Positions 43,538 to 44,759 of a stretch of 44,759 nt of DNA are shown here, piece after piece. Numbering within the stretch: the first letter of the stretch is position 1; the number at the start of each line of letters is the position of its first letter. Under the pieces are notes generated by a model. It had not been told where the DNA came from. It saw nothing but the letters and a program-made list of their open reading frames with translations, and did no database searches. Position numbers and translations under genes: made by a program. Source of the DNA: Methylobacterium sp. B4 (GTDB lineage: Bacteria; Pseudomonadota; Alphaproteobacteria; Rhizobiales; Beijerinckiaceae); the NCBI RefSeq assembly GCF_003201865.1, contig NZ_QJJJ01000031.1, forward strand, positions 4,705 through 49,463, given 5' to 3'.

Positions 43538-44499
43538 GCAAGGAAACCATGATCACCCGCCGCGACGGCCTCGCCCTCGGTCTCTCCGCCGTGGCCCTGC
43601 CCTGGCTTCAGGCCGAGGCCGCGCCGCTCGCCTACCCGCTCGCCCCGGTCGAGATCGCCCCCCGCGTCTGGACGATCTACGGCGCGCCCGAACCCATCAC
43701 CCGCGCCAACGGCGGGGCCATCGCCAACATCACCGTGCTCGACACGAGCGACGGCGCGGTGCTGATCGATGCCGGCCCCTCGCACCGCTACGGCACGGCG
43801 CTGAAGACGCTGGCCGAGCGCCTCACCGGCAAACCGGTGGTGCGGGTCTACCTCACCCACATCCACACCGACCACGTGCTCGGCGCGACCGCCTTCGACC
43901 CCGGCACCGTCAGCGGCGGCCCGGCGCTCCGCGGCGACCTGAAGCGCGCCGGCACCGACCTCACAAACGGCATGTACCGGGTCGCTGGCGACTGGATGCG
44001 CGGCACCGGCGTGCCCGAGCCCGGCCGCGTCGCGGAAGCGGGCGTCGAGACCATCGGCGAGCGCCGCTTCCGCATCCTGCTGCTTGCCGGTCACACCCGC
44101 GAGGATCTCTGCCTGTTCGAGGAATCGTCTGGCCTGCTGTTTCCCGGTGACCTCGTCTTCCTCGACCGCGCCGCCACCACCCCCGACGCCGATCTTGAAC
44201 GCTGGCGCGGCGCGCTCACGACGCTCGCCGAAATCGACCACCGCCTGCTGATCCCCGGCCACGGCCCGGTCGAGGCCGGACGCCGCGGCATCGATCAGAC
44301 AATGCTCTGGCTCGACACGGTTGAGGCGCGCATTGGCGACGGCTTCTCACGCGGACTCGACGTAACTGAGCTGATGGAGACGCCCCTGCCGGATTGGACC
44401 GCCGGCATCGCTGTGGCACGCTACGAGTTCGCACGATCTGTGATGCACCTTCTACCGGCCCTCGAGCGCCGCGATCTGCCACGCCTTTCCCAAGCTTGA
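43534..44499 (+). CDS. Quinoprotein relay system zinc metallo-hydrolase (MBL fold, SoxH-like)
   Basis: The GTG at 43534 overlaps the carrier gene stop and follows AGGAGGGA. The 321-aa protein starts with a Tat-like leader (T-R-R-D-G-L-A-L-G-L, then a hydrophobic stretch). The metallo-beta-lactamase fold has L-T-H-I-H-T-D-H (His109, His111, Asp113, His114), a later A-G-H-T, F-P-G-D-L-V and I-P-G-H-G, so both zinc sites look complete. It belongs to the family associated with PQQ dehydrogenases, SoxYZ-like carriers and CXXCW proteins. The substrate is unknown; a thioester or persulfide on the SoxYZ-like carrier is plausible. Confidence 0.85.
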   Translation: MSKETMITRRDGLALGLSAVALPWLQAEAAPLAYPLAPVEIAPRVWTIYGAPEPITRANGGAIANITVLDTSDGAVLIDAGPSHRYGTALKTLAERLTGKPVVRVYLTHIHTDHVLGATAFDPGTVSGGPALRGDLKRAGTDLTNGMYRVAGDWMRGTGVPEPGRVAEAGVETIGERRFRILLLAGHTREDLCLFEESSGLLFPGDLVFLDRAATTPDADLERWRGALTTLAEIDHRLLIPGHGPVEAGRRGIDQTMLWLDTVEARIGDGFSRGLDVTELMETPLPDWTAGIAVARYEFARSVMHLLPALERRDLPRLSQA

Positions 44500-44521
44500 A
44501 TCAGGACCCGGTAAACTGGGT

Positions 44522-44614
44522 ATGACCCATCCCCTTGGTTCCGCCTTTCGGAGCGTGCGGGCGCTATCCTGCGCAGGATTGGCTTTGTTCGTCGCACCCT
44601 TCGCCCACGCTTAG
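44522..44614 (+). pseudogene. Isolated signal peptide: 5' end of a truncated secreted protein
   Basis: The ATG at 44522 gives 30 residues only: a basic n-region (F-R-S-V-R), a hydrophobic core (A-L-S-C-A-G-L-A-L-F-V-A) and an A-H-A cleavage site, then TAG at once. The stop falls exactly at the expected cleavage point, and sequence beyond it looks unrelated. It reads as the start of another exported cluster protein cut by an insertion. Confidence 0.5.
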
Positions 44615-44682
44615 AGGTCGTGTCCCTTGGCGTGGTGTAGCTTGCAGAGGGCCACCACGATCACCGGCCAGGGCCGGATCGG

Positions 44683-44757
44683 TCAGGCTGCCAGTGTGGG
44701 CAGGCCGACGAGGGGATCATCGCCGGTTGGGGCGATGCTTTCCAGGGTCATGTAGCG
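44683..44757 (-). other. Partial reading frame entering from the right edge, possible mobile-element gene end
   Basis: The minus-strand frame entering from the edge ends R-Y-M-T-L-E-S-I-A-P, then T-G-D-D-P-L-V-G-L-P-T-L-A-A, then stop. It has normal coding composition, and its position next to a truncated gene suggests a transposase C-terminus. I cannot name the family from 24 residues. Confidence 0.3.
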
Positions 44758-44759
44758 GG

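Overview
The window is high-GC DNA from a Methylobacterium/Methylorubrum-like alphaproteobacterium. I infer this from the composition, the HWE-family kinases, the PQQ alcohol-dehydrogenase accessory cluster and the style of the insertion sequences. No rRNA or tRNA was seen, so species is not assigned.

Region 1 (1-23.3 kb) is one translationally coupled locus. It starts with the last 5,772 residues of a giant tandem-95/VCBS-like and Ig-like repeat protein whose N-terminus lies outside the window. It continues with an outer-membrane lipoprotein of the TolC type, a small periplasmic adaptor, a GAF-like/HlyD adaptor and a membrane protein that fuses a PqqD-like N-terminus, a site-2-protease (M50) core and a HlyD-type hairpin. 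Starts and stops overlap by 4 bp at most junctions. No ABC ATPase is present, although giant adhesins of this kind are usually exported by ABC-powered type I systems. This is the most unusual part of the window.

Region 2 (23.3-27.2 kb) is a gene graveyard and insertion zone. It holds frameshifted remnants of a phage terminase, a short-chain dehydrogenase and an IS3-type OrfA, then a complete 850-bp IS5-family element (IS427-like) with a TAA target duplication, an MFS transporter on the minus strand and a decayed Crp/Fnr-type regulator.

Region 3 (27.2-36.6 kb) is a signalling cluster. A ParD-like antitoxin overlaps a hybrid GAF-PAS-PAS histidine kinase; a 1,014-aa GAF-multi-PAS HWE kinase and a LOV-like PAS/HWE kinase follow. 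On the minus strand lie a response-regulator tail and a membrane diguanylate cyclase whose predicted 5' end is interrupted by an amber codon. A 750-bp low-GC gap with a broken small gene closes the region.

Region 4 (36.6-44.8 kb) is a periplasmic quinoprotein alcohol-oxidation cluster. A LuxR-type response regulator diverges from a PQQ ethanol-dehydrogenase-type gene across a 414-bp AT-rich control region. Downstream come a pentapeptide-repeat protein, a VasI-like small protein, a PedF-type cytochrome c550, another small periplasmic protein, cytochrome b561, a CXXCW rhodanese-like protein, a SoxYZ-like carrier and a metallo-hydrolase. The dehydrogenase has Ser rather than Asp two residues after the catalytic Asp, so it looks calcium-type rather than lanthanide-type. 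The cluster ends in a bare signal peptide followed at once by a stop codon and probable mobile-element sequence, which suggests that a further gene was cut off.
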